From assembly GCA_046705265.1 (NCBI GenBank), contig JBJKQL010000066.1, positions 1 through 43,544 on the forward strand: a DNA stretch of 43,544 nt. The letters are read 5' to 3'. Source of the DNA: JAJYTL01 sp046705265 (GTDB lineage Bacteria > Pseudomonadota > Alphaproteobacteria > Ferrovibrionales > Ferrovibrionaceae). A program made the position numbers and the translations under genes. Positions 25,315 through 34,345 of the stretch are shown piece after piece. The notes under the pieces were generated by a model. That model was not told the DNA's origin. It saw only the letters and a list, made by a program, of their open reading frames with translations, and made no database searches. Within the stretch, counting starts at the first letter, position 1; each line of letters starts with the position of its first letter.

Positions 25315-28300
25315 CTAAAGCATAGCTTGCAGATGGCGATTGGCGATGGCAAGTCTCGCCGCGTCGACGCCGCCCGAATGACGGCAATCCTCGACCAGCC
25401 GTTCGAGCCGGGTGAGGCCGGAACCATGGCGGGCACGCCAGTCACTGATCGCCTTCTCCCAATCGCCATCGGCTTTCCTCAGCACGGTGACGGTAAGATC
25501 GCGCTGAAGAACCGTGAGGTCTTCAGCCGCCGTGGCCGCGGCTAGGCGCTGCCAGTAATCGCCGAATTCAGCGGTACGCGCCGACTGCCTGAGCCAATCG
25601 AGACCGAGCGCGTGGCCGAGAGAAAAGAAAATGCGCCCAACCCGGCCGACTTCGCCGTCAAGCGCCTTGGCGGCATCGACGATCGCCGGCGCGGCGGCAA
25701 GATAGGGCGCGCCGGCGGCGGCGTTGGCGAGCCATTCCGGCACGCCCTCCTTCATCAAGCGCGCCGAGGCTTCGCCGAGATCCGGCGCCTCGTCGCCGAG
25801 AAAGTCGCGCAAGCCGTCGCGAAGCCGCGCGATTCCCGGCGCGTAAGCGGCGATTGTCTTGGCGATCTCGATGGCCTCGCCCTTTTGCCGCAGGAACCAC
25901 AGCACGGCGGCGCGCAGAAGCTCGTTTCCGGTTCGCAGTATTTCGCTTTGCCGTGTCGAGCGGACCCTGTTGTCGATCGCCTCCGTCTCGCGCCAATAGC
26001 GACGAAGCTCGAACACCTCGCGCGCGATGAGATAGGCGCGCGCGATGGCCTCCGGCGCCGCCTCGGTCTCTTCCGCGATATCGTCGATGAAGCCCGGGCC
26101 GGCGCGGTTGACAACGCTGTTCGCGATTGCCGTCGCCACGATCTCGCGGCCAAGACGATGCCGCTTGATCGCGGTGCCGAAACGTTCGTGCAGCGCGCGC
26201 GGGAAATAATTGGCGAGATCGCTGCCGAAGGCTTCGTCCTCCGGCAGGCCGCTTGGCAGGAGATCGTCATAAAGCGAGGTCTTGGCATAGGCGAGCAGTA
26301 CAGAAATCTCCGGTCTCGTCAGTCCGCGGCCGGCCTTGGTATGCGCCGTGACCTCGGCTTCATCCGGCAAGAATTCGACCGCGCGGTCGAGGCGCCCCGC
26401 TTGCTCCAGGCTTCGCATCAAGCGCCCGAGCGCCGGCAGGGCGTGCGCGCCTTCGGCCTCGACCAGCGACACCGCTTGGCCTTGCAGATAATTGTCGCGC
26501 AGCACCAGGGCCGCGACCTCGCCCGTCATCTCCTGCAAGAGCGCATTCCTCTGCTTTTCGGTGAGTTCGCCGTCGGCGACCAGCGAATCCAGAAGAATCT
26601 TGATATTGACCTCATGGTCCGAGGTATCGACGCCAGCGGAGTTGTCGAGCGCGTCGGTGTTTATGCGTCCGCCATTCGCCGCATATTCGATGCGCCCGCG
26701 CTGGGTGAAGCCGAGATTGCCGCCCTCGCCCACCACGCGCGCGCAAAGATCGGCGCCGTCGACGCGCAGGGCATCGTTGGCGCGATCGCCGACTTCGGCG
26801 TTGCTCTCCGTGCTGGCCTTGACGTAGGTGCCGATGCCGCCGTTCCAAAGAAGATCGACCTCGGCGGTCAATAGGGCGCGAATAAGATCGGTCGGGGTCA
26901 AGTGGTCCGCAGCGATGCCGAAGCAGGCCTTGATCTCGGGCGAAAGCGGAACGGTTTTGAGCTTGCGGTCAAAAACACCGCCACCTTTCGAGATCAGGGT
27001 CTTGTCGTAATCGGCCCAGGAAGAGGTGGGAAGCGCGAACAGCCGCCGGCGCTCGGCCATCGCTTTTTCGATATCGGGATCGGGATCGAGAAAGACATGG
27101 CGATGATCGAAGGCAGCAAGAAGTTTCATTTTCGGCGGCAGCAGCATGCCGTTGCCGAAGACGTCGCCCGACATGTCGCCAATGCCGATAGCAGTAATCG
27201 GGGTCACCGCGAGATCGATGCCGATCTCGCGGAAATGGCGCTTCACCATTTCATAGGCGCCGCGCGCCGTGATGCCCATTTTCTTGTGATCGTAGCCCGC
27301 TGAACCGCCGGAGGCGAAGGCATCGCCAAGCCAGTAGCCGTATTCCTTGGCGATACTGTTCGCGATGTCGGAGAAGGTGGCGGTGCCCTTGTCGGCAGCG
27401 ACCACGAGATAGGGATCATCGCCATCGCGGCGCACGACGTCCTTCGGCGGCACCAGCCGGGAGCCGACGATATTGTCGGTGAGATCCAAGAGGCCGCGGA
27501 TCAAGTCTTTGTAGCAAGCAATGGCATCGGCCTGAATGGCCGCGCGGTCCGCCGCGACCGGCGGACGTTTCGGGACGAATCCGCCCTTGGCGCCGACCGG
27601 CACGATGACCGCGTTCTTCACCATCTGTGCCTTCATCAGGCCGAGAATTTCGGTACGAAAATCCTCACGCCGATCCGACCAGCGGATGCCGCCGCGGGCA
27701 ACCTTGCCGCCGCGGAGATGGATGGCCTCGACGGAGGGCGAATGAACAAAGATTTCCGCCATCGGCCGCGGCAACGGCAGATCATCGATCCTCGCACTGT
27801 CGAGTTTTAGTGCGACGTAAGGCCTTTCGGGCTGCAAATAGAAATTGGTGCGTAGCGTTGCCGAGATCAGATGCTTGTAGCGGCGGAGGATGCGATCCTC
27901 GTCGAGGCTCTCGACCCGATCCAGTTCGGTTTCGATTTCACGCCCGATGGCCGCTGCCTGCTCGCGGCGGTCGGCTTCTCTCGCCGGATCGAAGAGGACA
28001 TGAAATAACGCGATCAACAATGCTGCTATCTTCGCGTTGGCGAACAGCGCGTCTTCGATATAGGCTTGGCTGAAGGCGAAGCCGATCTGGCGTAAATACT
28101 TGCAATAGGCGCGCAGAATCCACACCTCGCGCCAGTCGAGGTCGGCCTCCAGCACCAGCCGGTTGAAGCGGTCGTCTTCCGCCCGGCCGTGCCAAACGCG
28201 CTCGAAGGCGATCTCGAACTTCTCCTTGGCGCGGCCAAGCTCGATCGCCGCGCCGTCGCGTTTCTCGAGGCGAAATTCGTGAATCCAAGCGGATGTCGTG

Positions 28301-30111
28301 CCGCGATTGCGCGCGATATGAAACGGATTTTCCTCGATCACGCGGAAGCCCATGTGCTCCAGCATGGGCAGGCAATCGGAAAGCGGTACCGGCGAGGCCA
28401 GATGGTAAAGCTTGAAGGTTAGCCCGCCCGGCTCCGCCTCCAAGGGCTGGGCGAGATTGACCGCAAGCGCGTTCTCGGTGCTCAGGGCCTCGATCTTCGT
28501 GATGTCGAAAAGCGCGGTTTCAACGTCGTAGCGATCGCGGTAGGCAGCGGGAAAGGCATCAGCGAAGCGGCCGAAGACTTGATTGCCGGTGGCCTCGCCG
28601 AGCTTGGCCACAAGCGCGTCCTTCAAGTCCTCAGGCCACAGCCTTGCCGCCGCTTCGAGCTTGGCTTCGATGGCGGCTATATCGATGTCGCGCGTCGCGT
28701 CGGCCGGCGTCGCGACGACGATATGGAGCCGTGCCAGGGGTTCATCACCGATCTGGATGTGGAAAGTGCCGACATCGCCATGAAAGGCTCGGCCGAGGAT
28801 ATCGGCGAACCGGTTGCCAAGCTCCGTGTCGTAGCGTTCGCGCGGCACGTAGACGAGGCACGAGACGAAACGGCCGAATTCGTCGCGGCGCGGGAAAAGG
28901 CGAATGCAGGGCCGCGTCTCCAAGGACAGAACGCCGGTCGCGATGTCGAAAAGATCACTCTCGGAAATTTGAAACAGCTCGTCCCGGGGGTAGCTCTCGA
29001 GGATATGGATCAGCGCCTTCGCGTCGTAGCTTTGCGGCGACAATCCGGCACGCTCCACCACCCGCTGCACCTTGCGGCGCAAAAGCGGGATGTTGCGCGG
29101 GTTGCGACTATAGGCGGTCGAGGTAAAAAGGCCGACAAAACGCCATTCGCCCACCGCTTCGCCCGCCGCGTCGAATCGGCGGATGCCGATATAATCCAGC
29201 GGCACTGCGCGGTGAACCGATGAACGCGCGTTGGCCTTGGTAACGATGAGCAGTTCACGGCGTTTCAGGAAGCGTTGTACCGCATCCGTCGTCACGGTGA
29301 AGCCGCTGCGCCCGGTCATGATGCGGTGCTCCGGCCGGCGCAGGATGCCGAGTCCCGACCCCTCGACGATATGAAGATCGCCGTGCTCCGCGCCTTGGCG
29401 ATAATCGTACTCGCGATAGCCGAGGAAGGTAAAATTGTTGTCGGCCATCCACCCTAAAAGCGCGACGGCCTCGGCGATCTCACCGGCGTCCAAGGGCGGC
29501 GGCTCGTCTTGCAGCCGCGCGATGACGCGGGCAAGAGCGACCTGCATCGGCTGCCAGTCCTCGACCGCGGCCCTGACGTCTGCGAGTACCCGCTCGAGAT
29601 CGGCGACGATGGCATCGGAGGCCGCCGGGGCCGTAACTTGGCTGATCTCGATATGCATCACCGATTCGCGGCTGTCGCCGCCGCCGGCCGCTCGCTTGCC
29701 GGCAGCGTCGCGCCGGGTCTCGACGATTGGGTGCAGGAGAAGATGAACCTTATGTCCGGCGTTGGCGAGCGAGAGGCTGACCGAATCGACGAGAAACGGC
29801 ATGTCGTCGTTGACGATGTCGACCACCGTGTGGGGCGAACTCCAGCCGTCGCGCTCGATCTTCGGGGAATAGACGCGGATTTTCGGCCTGCCCGGCGCGC
29901 GTTCCTCGGCGAAGCGCCACAGGCTGAGACAGGCGCCATAGAGATTGTCGATGCTGCGGCTCGCCGCATCCTCGGGTGCGATCCGCTGCAGCAGCAAGCG
30001 GACGAAATATTCTAGATCAGGGCGGTCCGGTTTGTCGCCAAGGCGCTCGCGAAGGTGGGTAACGATGGCCGCAATCCTTTCGCGAACCTGCTCCTCGCTT
30101 TTCGACGGCAT
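25315..30111 (-). CDS. NAD-specific glutamate dehydrogenase, large (L-GDH) type
   Basis: Oxidatively deaminates glutamate to 2-oxoglutarate with NAD+, feeding carbon into the TCA cycle. About 1598 residues, the usual ~1600 for the large homotetrameric class. The N-terminal ~700 residues hold regulatory ACT-like domains (VDIVNDDMPFLVDSVSLSLA early on); the catalytic core lies in the middle: GGIRWSDRREDFRTEILGLM, VPVGAKGGFVPKRPP (substrate lysines), SGGSAGYDHKKMGITARGAY, DMSGDVFGNGMLL and GEGGNLGFTQRGRIEYA (nucleotide-binding). ATG 30111 follows GGGGGA at about 5-base spacing and gives a conserved start; the frame is open to 30183. The MFS gene lies 34 bp downstream. Confidence 0.95.
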   Translation of the reverse strand: MPSKSEEQVRERIAAIVTHLRERLGDKPDRPDLEYFVRLLLQRIAPEDAASRSIDNLYGACLSLWRFAEERAPGRPKIRVYSPKIERDGWSSPHTVVDIVNDDMPFLVDSVSLSLANAGHKVHLLLHPIVETRRDAAGKRAAGGGDSRESVMHIEISQVTAPAASDAIVADLERVLADVRAAVEDWQPMQVALARVIARLQDEPPPLDAGEIAEAVALLGWMADNNFTFLGYREYDYRQGAEHGDLHIVEGSGLGILRRPEHRIMTGRSGFTVTTDAVQRFLKRRELLIVTKANARSSVHRAVPLDYIGIRRFDAAGEAVGEWRFVGLFTSTAYSRNPRNIPLLRRKVQRVVERAGLSPQSYDAKALIHILESYPRDELFQISESDLFDIATGVLSLETRPCIRLFPRRDEFGRFVSCLVYVPRERYDTELGNRFADILGRAFHGDVGTFHIQIGDEPLARLHIVVATPADATRDIDIAAIEAKLEAAARLWPEDLKDALVAKLGEATGNQVFGRFADAFPAAYRDRYDVETALFDITKIEALSTENALAVNLAQPLEAEPGGLTFKLYHLASPVPLSDCLPMLEHMGFRVIEENPFHIARNRGTTSAWIHEFRLEKRDGAAIELGRAKEKFEIAFERVWHGRAEDDRFNRLVLEADLDWREVWILRAYCKYLRQIGFAFSQAYIEDALFANAKIAALLIALFHVLFDPAREADRREQAAAIGREIETELDRVESLDEDRILRRYKHLISATLRTNFYLQPERPYVALKLDSARIDDLPLPRPMAEIFVHSPSVEAIHLRGGKVARGGIRWSDRREDFRTEILGLMKAQMVKNAVIVPVGAKGGFVPKRPPVAADRAAIQADAIACYKDLIRGLLDLTDNIVGSRLVPPKDVVRRDGDDPYLVVAADKGTATFSDIANSIAKEYGYWLGDAFASGGSAGYDHKKMGITARGAYEMVKRHFREIGIDLAVTPITAIGIGDMSGDVFGNGMLLPPKMKLLAAFDHRHVFLDPDPDIEKAMAERRRLFALPTSSWADYDKTLISKGGGVFDRKLKTVPLSPEIKACFGIAADHLTPTDLIRALLTAEVDLLWNGGIGTYVKASTESNAEVGDRANDALRVDGADLCARVVGEGGNLGFTQRGRIEYAANGGRINTDALDNSAGVDTSDHEVNIKILLDSLVADGELTEKQRNALLQEMTGEVAALVLRDNYLQGQAVSLVEAEGAHALPALGRLMRSLEQAGRLDRAVEFLPDEAEVTAHTKAGRGLTRPEISVLLAYAKTSLYDDLLPSGLPEDEAFGSDLANYFPRALHERFGTAIKRHRLGREIVATAIANSVVNRAGPGFIDDIAEETEAAPEAIARAYLIAREVFELRRYWRETEAIDNRVRSTRQSEILRTGNELLRAAVLWFLRQKGEAIEIAKTIAAYAPGIARLRDGLRDFLGDEAPDLGEASARLMKEGVPEWLANAAAGAPYLAAAPAIVDAAKALDGEVGRVGRIFFSLGHALGLDWLRQSARTAEFGDYWQRLAAATAAEDLTVLQRDLTVTVLRKADGDWEKAISDWRARHGSGLTRLERLVEDCRHSGGVDAARLAIANRHLQAML

Positions 30112-30456
30112 GACGATCCCCCACCCCGCAGCCAGAATGCCCCGGCAAATCCCGTGCCCCGAGGCACGGTGCGAAAGGCGCAAATCTACGCTAGGTTAAG
30201 ATGGTTAACAAAGTATAGCGGCGGAATGATGGCCACGGTGGCGCCAAGCCCCAAGCGTTTGGCGCTCGTCTCGAGCACGATTCCCCACCTGTCGCGAAGG
30301 GATAGGGATCGTCAGCCAAATCCCCATCATCGTGTGAGATCCGTCGCTTGTTCTTCCATGGCGTGCAATCGGTTAGGATGCGCAGACCGGGCCGTTGGCG
30401 GGTCCGGTCCGAGACCAGACAACCCGGCAAGCCGACGACCAATCGACGGAGGTGTC
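30112..30456. other. Divergent intergenic region between NAD-GDH and the GlcG-like gene
   Basis: 345 bp. It holds the candidate NAD-GDH promoter at 30183-30211 on the minus strand. I found no gene and no clear promoter for the plus-strand gene. Confidence 0.5.
30183..30211 (-). promoter_or_regulatory. Candidate sigma-70 promoter of NAD-GDH
   Basis: On the minus strand TTGTTA (30211-30206) and TAGATT (30188-30183) are separated by 17 bp, close to the -35/-10 consensus. This would give a leader of roughly 65 nt before the ATG at 30111. Confidence 0.35.
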
Positions 30457-30981
30457 ATGTGCCAGAGACTTGCGATCGGGGCTGCAGTTTCACTTGCGCT
30501 GGCGATTGGAATGGGGGCGGCGCTGGCGGCAGAGAGCCAGGCGCTGCCAGTACCGGCGGCGCTACCCTATGACATTCCTTATGGTCCACCAATCACGCTC
30601 GATCAGGCGAAGACGGCGGTGAACGGTGCGCTCGCCGAGTCCGCGAAGCATCACTGGAAGGAATCCTGCGCCGTGGTCGAGGGCAACGGCCAGCTCGTTC
30701 TATTCGAGAAGGAGGACGACACGCAATACGCCTCGACGAAGATTGCACTCGATAAGGCGAAATCCGCCGCGTTCTATCGGCGCTCGACCACGCTCTTCCA
30801 CAACGCCATGGAACATGGCTACCCATATGTGCTGCGGCTGGCCGATGCCAATCCGGTGCCGGGCGGCGAGCCCATCGTCATGGGAGGCAAAGTGATCGGC
30901 GGCCTCGGCTGCAGCGGCGGAACCGGTGGTCAGGACGTGGTGGTGGTGAAAGCCGGGCTTAAGGCGCTTGGCGCCGAATAG
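30457..30981 (+). CDS. Exported GlcG/HbpS-like (DUF336) protein
   Basis: 174 residues. An N-terminal signal peptide (basic start, hydrophobic core SLALAIGMGAALA, cleavage before AES) predicts export to the periplasm. The mature part matches the GlcG/HbpS-like family: LTLDQAKTAVNGALAESAKH-type helix, VVEGNGQLVLFEKEDD, STKIALDKAKSAAFYRR and the glycine-rich GGEPIVMGGKVIGGLGCSGG. Streptomyces HbpS binds heme, but many members have no known ligand, so a heme role is only suggestive. ATG 30457 has GGAGG at ideal spacing, whereas the frame is open far upstream without similarity. Two further plus-strand genes follow, ending with frataxin. Confidence 0.85.
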   Translation: MCQRLAIGAAVSLALAIGMGAALAAESQALPVPAALPYDIPYGPPITLDQAKTAVNGALAESAKHHWKESCAVVEGNGQLVLFEKEDDTQYASTKIALDKAKSAAFYRRSTTLFHNAMEHGYPYVLRLADANPVPGGEPIVMGGKVIGGLGCSGGTGGQDVVVVKAGLKALGAE

Positions 30982-31133
30982 GCACCGTGGCCATTGAGCT
31001 TCGCCGTAAAAGCGGGATCGGAACCGTATAAGACGATCGGACCTTGCCTCAGGGGCCGGGAATGACGTTTGATGCGACCGCAGGCGTGTAGCGTTTTCAG
31101 CAACGGGCGGCAGACGGCGCGTGGGAGTAAGTC

Positions 31134-31502
31134 ATGCTGGTAATTTCGCTTATTCTTTTTGCTTGCGCGGTCATTGTCGGCTCCGCCATGGCGATCATCC
31201 ATATTTCCTCTTCCGGTGTCAGGACGCCGCCGGTGCCGCTTGTCGCCTTGCATGGCGCGCTTGCCATCGGCGGTCTCTTGCTTCTGGCCTTGGCGCTGCA
31301 AGGTCCGGTCCGCGGGCTTGCCACGGGCACCAGCCATTTCGGCGCCATCGCGCTCGGCCTATTAATCGCCGCCGCGCTTGGCGGCCTGGTCTTGCTCAGG
31401 GCGCATATGAAGCGCGGTCGGCTGCCCGGAGCGCCGATCGGTATTCACAGCCTGGTCGCGGTGGCTGGATTCGTGATGCTTCTCGTCTATGTTCTGCTTT
31501 AG
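31134..31502 (+). CDS. Small membrane protein, function unknown
   Basis: 122 residues, very hydrophobic, with four likely transmembrane segments at about 3-24, 38-58, 68-88 and 103-122. The loops carry few charges; one basic loop (LLRAHMKRGRL) is likely cytoplasmic by the positive-inside rule. A Pro-rich first loop (SSGVRTPPVPL) precedes LHGALAIGG, and a second His lies near the last helix (IGIHSLVAVAG). I do not recognise the family. GGGAG precedes ATG 31134. It lies 152 bp after the GlcG-like gene and 42 bp before cyaY on the same strand. Confidence 0.75.
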   Translation: MLVISLILFACAVIVGSAMAIIHISSSGVRTPPVPLVALHGALAIGGLLLLALALQGPVRGLATGTSHFGAIALGLLIAAALGGLVLLRAHMKRGRLPGAPIGIHSLVAVAGFVMLLVYVLL

Positions 31503-31544
31503 CAGCTTGGCGGAACATGATTACGACATTGAGGGACCACAACC

Positions 31545-31871
31545 ATGATGGATGAAAGCAGCTTTTTCGCCGCCGCCGAAGCGTTGCAGCAGCGCTGGTT
31601 CGACGCCCTGGACACGGCGGAGCCGGCCGCGCTCGACATCGACTTCGAGGATGGAGTTCTCACCGTCGAGGCGGAAGGCACCGGCACCTTCATTCTGAGC
31701 CGGCACGCGCCGACGCGCCAGCTCTGGCTTTCCTCGCCGCTTTCCGGCGCGAGCCACTATGAATACGATGAGGCGCGCGAAGCGTGGGTGTCCACGCGAG
31801 GCGGCAGCGATCTCGAGATCTTGCTTGAAGCCGAATTCGCTAAAGCCGCAGGCGCCAAGACCGCGCCTTAG
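31545..31871 (+). CDS. cyaY: Iron donor protein CyaY (frataxin)
   Basis: 108 residues, the normal size of bacterial frataxin. It modulates iron-sulfur cluster assembly at IscS/IscU. The acidic first helix (SSFFAAAEALQQRWFDALDT) and strand LDIDFEDGVLTVEAEG carry the Asp/Glu iron-binding ridge; the signature GTFILSRHAPTRQLWLSSP followed by GASHYEYDEAREAWVSTRG is diagnostic. Starts at ATG 31545 (a second ATG directly after). Its stop is 9 bp from the convergent MotB-like stop. No isc genes are in the window. Confidence 0.94.
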   Translation: MMDESSFFAAAEALQQRWFDALDTAEPAALDIDFEDGVLTVEAEGTGTFILSRHAPTRQLWLSSPLSGASHYEYDEAREAWVSTRGGSDLEILLEAEFAKAAGAKTAP

Positions 31872-31879
31872 ACGTCCTT

Positions 31880-32947
31880 CTAGCCGTTGGCGGTGGTGAG
31901 CAGGAATTCAATGCGCCGGTTCAGGCTGTAATCCGCCGGCGTGTTGCCTTGCACCAGCGGGTGGTATTTGCTGAAGCCCGCCGCCGCGAGCCGTTTCGGT
32001 GGCACGCCCTGGCTGATCAGATATTTGACCACCGAAACCGCGCGCGCCGTCGACAGATCCCAGTTTGAGGGAAATTGCGCGGTATGGATCGGTGCCGCGT
32101 CAGTATGGCCATCGACGCGCAGAATCCAGTTCAGGTTCGTCGGGATTTTCGGCGCGATCGCGAGCAGTGTCTTGGCCAGCTTCTGAAGCTCGGTCTGAGC
32201 TTGCGGCGTAAGCTGCGCCGAGCCGGTCGGAAACAGGATTTCCGACTGGAAGACGAAGCGGTCGCCGACGATGCGAATGCCCTTCTGATCGCCGAGAACC
32301 TTGCGCAGCTCGCCGAAAAACTCCGAGCGATAGGCCGCGAGCTGCTGCACCTTCCGCGCCAGCGCGATATTGAGTTTCTTGCCAAGCGCCTCGATGATCG
32401 TCTTGTCTGCCGTGTCTTTGGCCTCTGAGACTTTGAGCGCCGCGGCAATCTCGGCAAGCTGCTGGCGCACGGCCGCGACCTGCTCGTTCAACAACGCTTC
32501 CTGCGCCGCTGCTGCATCGGCCCGCTTGCTTTCCGCGCTAAGCTTGCCTTGGCTCGAGAGATAGAGCGACTGTAGCTGGCTGAGCTTTGTCTTCGCATTG
32601 GCCGCATTCTGGCTGGCTTGCGCGAGTTGCTGTTGGGTCTCGGCCAACTGGCTTTGCAGCTTGTCGCGCGTCGCGGTGACGCCGGTGAGTGAACTCGAGA
32701 GTTCCGTGACATTGACCCGGAGCGCGTTGTTTGCCTGACGCTCAAGGGAAAGTTGGGCCGCGAGGTTGCCGACCTCCGCGCGCAGCTTCTTCAAGGTCAC
32801 TGTCTGGCCGGAAAGCGTTTCGCCAAGAAAGAACTGCGCCAGCACGAAGACGACAAGAAGGAAGACGATGACCATGACCAACGTCGACAAGACGTCGACG
32901 TAACCGGGCCATGCCTCCGCTGCTTGGCGAAGCGTGCGGCGCCGCAT
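31880..32947 (-). CDS. MotB/OmpA-like peptidoglycan-binding protein with long coiled coil
   Basis: 355 residues. A single N-terminal transmembrane helix (about 16-42) starts with YVDVLSTLVMVIVFLLVVFV; the Asp at position 18 corresponds in place to the proton-carrying Asp of MotB/TolR stators. A ~150-residue coiled coil follows (Gln/Ala-rich, TKLSQLQSLYLSSQGKLSAE). The C-terminus (about 235-352) is an OmpA-like peptidoglycan-binding domain: FPTGSAQLTPQAQTELQKLA, ILRVDGHTDAAPIHT, LSTARAVSVVKYLISQGV and SLNRRIEFLL. It is 3 bp downstream of the MotA/TolQ-like gene, so the two form a proton-channel pair. Its partner process is unknown; it is not a flagellar operon. Confidence 0.85.
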   Translation of the reverse strand: MRRRTLRQAAEAWPGYVDVLSTLVMVIVFLLVVFVLAQFFLGETLSGQTVTLKKLRAEVGNLAAQLSLERQANNALRVNVTELSSSLTGVTATRDKLQSQLAETQQQLAQASQNAANAKTKLSQLQSLYLSSQGKLSAESKRADAAAAQEALLNEQVAAVRQQLAEIAAALKVSEAKDTADKTIIEALGKKLNIALARKVQQLAAYRSEFFGELRKVLGDQKGIRIVGDRFVFQSEILFPTGSAQLTPQAQTELQKLAKTLLAIAPKIPTNLNWILRVDGHTDAAPIHTAQFPSNWDLSTARAVSVVKYLISQGVPPKRLAAAGFSKYHPLVQGNTPADYSLNRRIEFLLTTANG

Positions 32948-32950
32948 CGT

Positions 32951-34087
32951 CTAGCCCTTCCGTTCTTCTCCGGCCGCGGCGATGGTGCGCGCCAAGAGGC
33001 GGATCTCGCTGCGAAGATCTTGGACGACTTGATTGCGGCCCTCGTTCACCCCTTCCACAAGCTGGCCAACGTAGATATCGAGATTACGCAGATGGCTGCG
33101 GCTCGCCGCGTCGAGCCCCCCGCTTTCTTGCGCGTTCGCAAGACGCTCAAGGATCGGTTTCATTGCCATCTGGTGCTCGACCAGCTTGATGAGAAGGTCG
33201 CCCTCGGCCCGCATCTGATCGGTCAACGTGGCGAGCCTTTCGGTGAGCTGGCGAAGCGCGGCATCGGCGGTGCCACGGCTGTCCTCCGCCCGCGCCATGG
33301 TACGCTGCAGGTTTTCCAGGCTGTCCGCCGTTTGTTCGAGAAGCGCCTGGACATAGGCCGGCACGTTCGCCTCGCCCTCGAGCGGGCCGACGCCACTCGA
33401 AACCCGCGTCACTGTGGCCAGCCATTCCTCGAACTCGTTGTAGAAGCGGTTTTGCGCTTGGCTGGCCTGAAGATCGAGAAAGCCCAGGATCAGCGAGCCG
33501 GCGAGACCGAGGAGCGAAGACGAAAACGCCGTACCCATGCCGGCGAGCGGCCCTTGCAGGCCGTGCTTCAGGTTATTAAAGATGGTGGTGAGATTGCCGG
33601 TTCCGGGGGAGAGCGAATTGATGGTATCGCCGATCGATCCGACCGTGATCAAGAGGCCCCAGAAGGTGCCGAGCAGGCCGAGGAAAATCATCAGTGCAAT
33701 GACGTAACGCGAGGTGTCGCGCGATTCGTCAAGCCGGGCGCTGATCGAATCCAACAATGATCGCGAGGATGCCGGAGACAGCCGAATCTTCGCCGAATGA
33801 TCGCGGAACATCGCCGCCATCGGCGCCAAAAGCTTGGGTGGTGCGGGCAAGGCGAGGCCGGGCTCGGCGCGGCGGAAGGTTTCCAGCCAGACCACTTCCT
33901 GGCGCAGCACCACCACCTGGCGGAAGATATAGGCGATGCCGAACAACAGAACGGCGCCGATCAGCGTGTTTAGGGGCGGGTTCGCCAGGTAGGCGCGTTC
34001 AATTCGGCTGATCAACGCCGCCGCCACGAGGGTGGCGACGATCAGAAAGATCACCATCCGCGTCAAATACTGCCGTGGCCTTGTCAT
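32951..34087 (-). CDS. MotA/TolQ/ExbB-like proton channel protein
   Basis: 378 residues. Two N-terminal transmembrane helices (about 10-30 and 44-65: MVIFLIVATLVAAALISRI, LIGAVLLFGIAYIFRQ) precede a cytoplasmic region, and two more hydrophobic segments (about 135-160, YVIALMIFLGLLGTFWGLLI, and 190-215, GMGTAFSSSLLGLAGSLIL) carry the Ser/Thr/Gly-rich helices of MotA/TolQ stators. The C-terminal 150 residues are helical and charged. ATG 34087 has AAAGGC about 7 bases upstream and is preferred over an ATG at 34093. It is transcribed with the MotB-like gene 3 bp downstream and follows the OmpA-like gene by 258 bp. Confidence 0.85.
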   Translation of the reverse strand: MTRPRQYLTRMVIFLIVATLVAAALISRIERAYLANPPLNTLIGAVLLFGIAYIFRQVVVLRQEVVWLETFRRAEPGLALPAPPKLLAPMAAMFRDHSAKIRLSPASSRSLLDSISARLDESRDTSRYVIALMIFLGLLGTFWGLLITVGSIGDTINSLSPGTGNLTTIFNNLKHGLQGPLAGMGTAFSSSLLGLAGSLILGFLDLQASQAQNRFYNEFEEWLATVTRVSSGVGPLEGEANVPAYVQALLEQTADSLENLQRTMARAEDSRGTADAALRQLTERLATLTDQMRAEGDLLIKLVEHQMAMKPILERLANAQESGGLDAASRSHLRNLDIYVGQLVEGVNEGRNQVVQDLRSEIRLLARTIAAAGEERKG

Positions 34088-34345
34088 CGGCATGCCTTTC
34101 CGCGCTTCAGCTTTTCCGCAGCCCTCAAACCCGCCGCCCGTTCCATGAAAGTCGGGAAACGCGCCGCCCCACCCCACTCACCTCACCACCGCGACCGCCT
34201 GCTCCGGCGCCAAGGTTTGAGCGACCGTGGTTGCCATGCGGCGCGGAACCATCCCAAGCCCGTCTTTTTGTCGGAATTATGTCGGCGATAGTGAGATGTC
34301 GGCAAGGGAACCGCCGCCTGATGAGGTCGGCGGAGCAGCGGTTCA

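Noticed and set aside
25612..26874. Long antisense reading frames, e.g. opposite NAD-GDH, ftsK, dapC, the UbiH-like and LppC-like genes
   Set aside because: They mirror well-supported genes, show no family resemblance, and open frames are expected opposite GC-rich coding DNA.
31880..34087. MotA/MotB-like pair as a Zorya anti-phage system
   Set aside because: ZorA/ZorB are MotAB-like, but no ZorC, ZorD or ZorE-type gene lies nearby, and the neighbours are housekeeping genes.
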